Assembly (NCBI RefSeq): GCF_024139115.2
Contig: NW_026942657.1
Location: forward strand, 124,001-188,000
Reading direction: 5' to 3'
Origin: Armigeres subalbatus
Taxonomy: Eukaryota; Arthropoda; Insecta; Diptera; Culicidae
DNA: 64,000 nt
Shown here one piece after another: positions 63,973-64,000 of the stretch. The position numbers were made by a program, and so were the translations under genes. Within the stretch, counting starts at the first letter, position 1; each line of letters starts with the position of its first letter. The notes beneath the pieces are model-generated. The model saw only the letters and a list, made by a program, of their open reading frames with translations. It was not told where the DNA came from and did no database searches.

Positions 63973-64000
63973 CCTAACTGTCGCATGTATTTTTCTTTCA

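Overview
This is insect genomic DNA, most likely from a culicine mosquito and probably Aedes. The evidence is AT-rich intergenic sequence, short introns of about 60 bp with GT-AG borders, tRNA-derived SINEs of the type common in Aedes, and repeated copies of an RTE-clade (JAM1-like) non-LTR retrotransposon. The species cannot be fixed from sequence reading alone.

Only four host protein genes are well supported. A THAP-domain protein (24548-25263, +) is convergent with an alpha-carbonic-anhydrase-like gene (25556-26545, -). A secreted cuticular-protein-like gene with a Ser/Thr/Pro-rich region lies at 40827-42170 (+). The last two exons of an SLC6-family transporter lie at 60376-61315 (-), with its 5' part outside the window or in a long repeat-filled intron. 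A fifth candidate is a lone 142-codon ORF (12340-12768, -) of unknown nature.

Most of the rest is transposable-element DNA, much of it nested. Region by region: 0.6-3.0 kb, a decayed RTE-like fragment split by a hAT-like element; 3.1-3.4 kb, a BEL/Pao relic; 3.8-10.7 kb, an RTE copy on the minus strand invaded by an internally deleted R1-clade-like element (4.7-7.2 kb) and by a 1.35 kb TIR element with gene-like contents (9264-10610); 11-18.8 kb, MITEs, a tRNA-SINE and a TA-duplicating TIR element; 18990-22277, a full-length but frameshifted RTE copy with a 13-bp target-site duplication (TSD); 26769-28209, a 5'-inverted RTE copy just upstream of the carbonic anhydrase gene; 29.1-39.5 kb, an R1-like ORF1 fragment split by a 9.6 kb hAT-like unit that holds further nested insertions, including a 4.5 kb TTAA-flanked palindrome built of 151-bp repeats; 43.5-59.4 kb, another RTE copy broken into pieces by at least six insertions, among them an 8.35 kb hAT-like unit; 61.5-64 kb, degenerate GGAATTCC-type repeats and foldback elements.

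No intact transposase or reverse transcriptase is visible, so every element here is non-autonomous or dead. Junctions were read by eye and confirmed where possible by TSDs and by the uninterrupted sequence in another copy. The host genes do not form an operon or pathway. Their main interaction with the repeats is local: insertions upstream of the carbonic anhydrase gene and inside a transporter intron.
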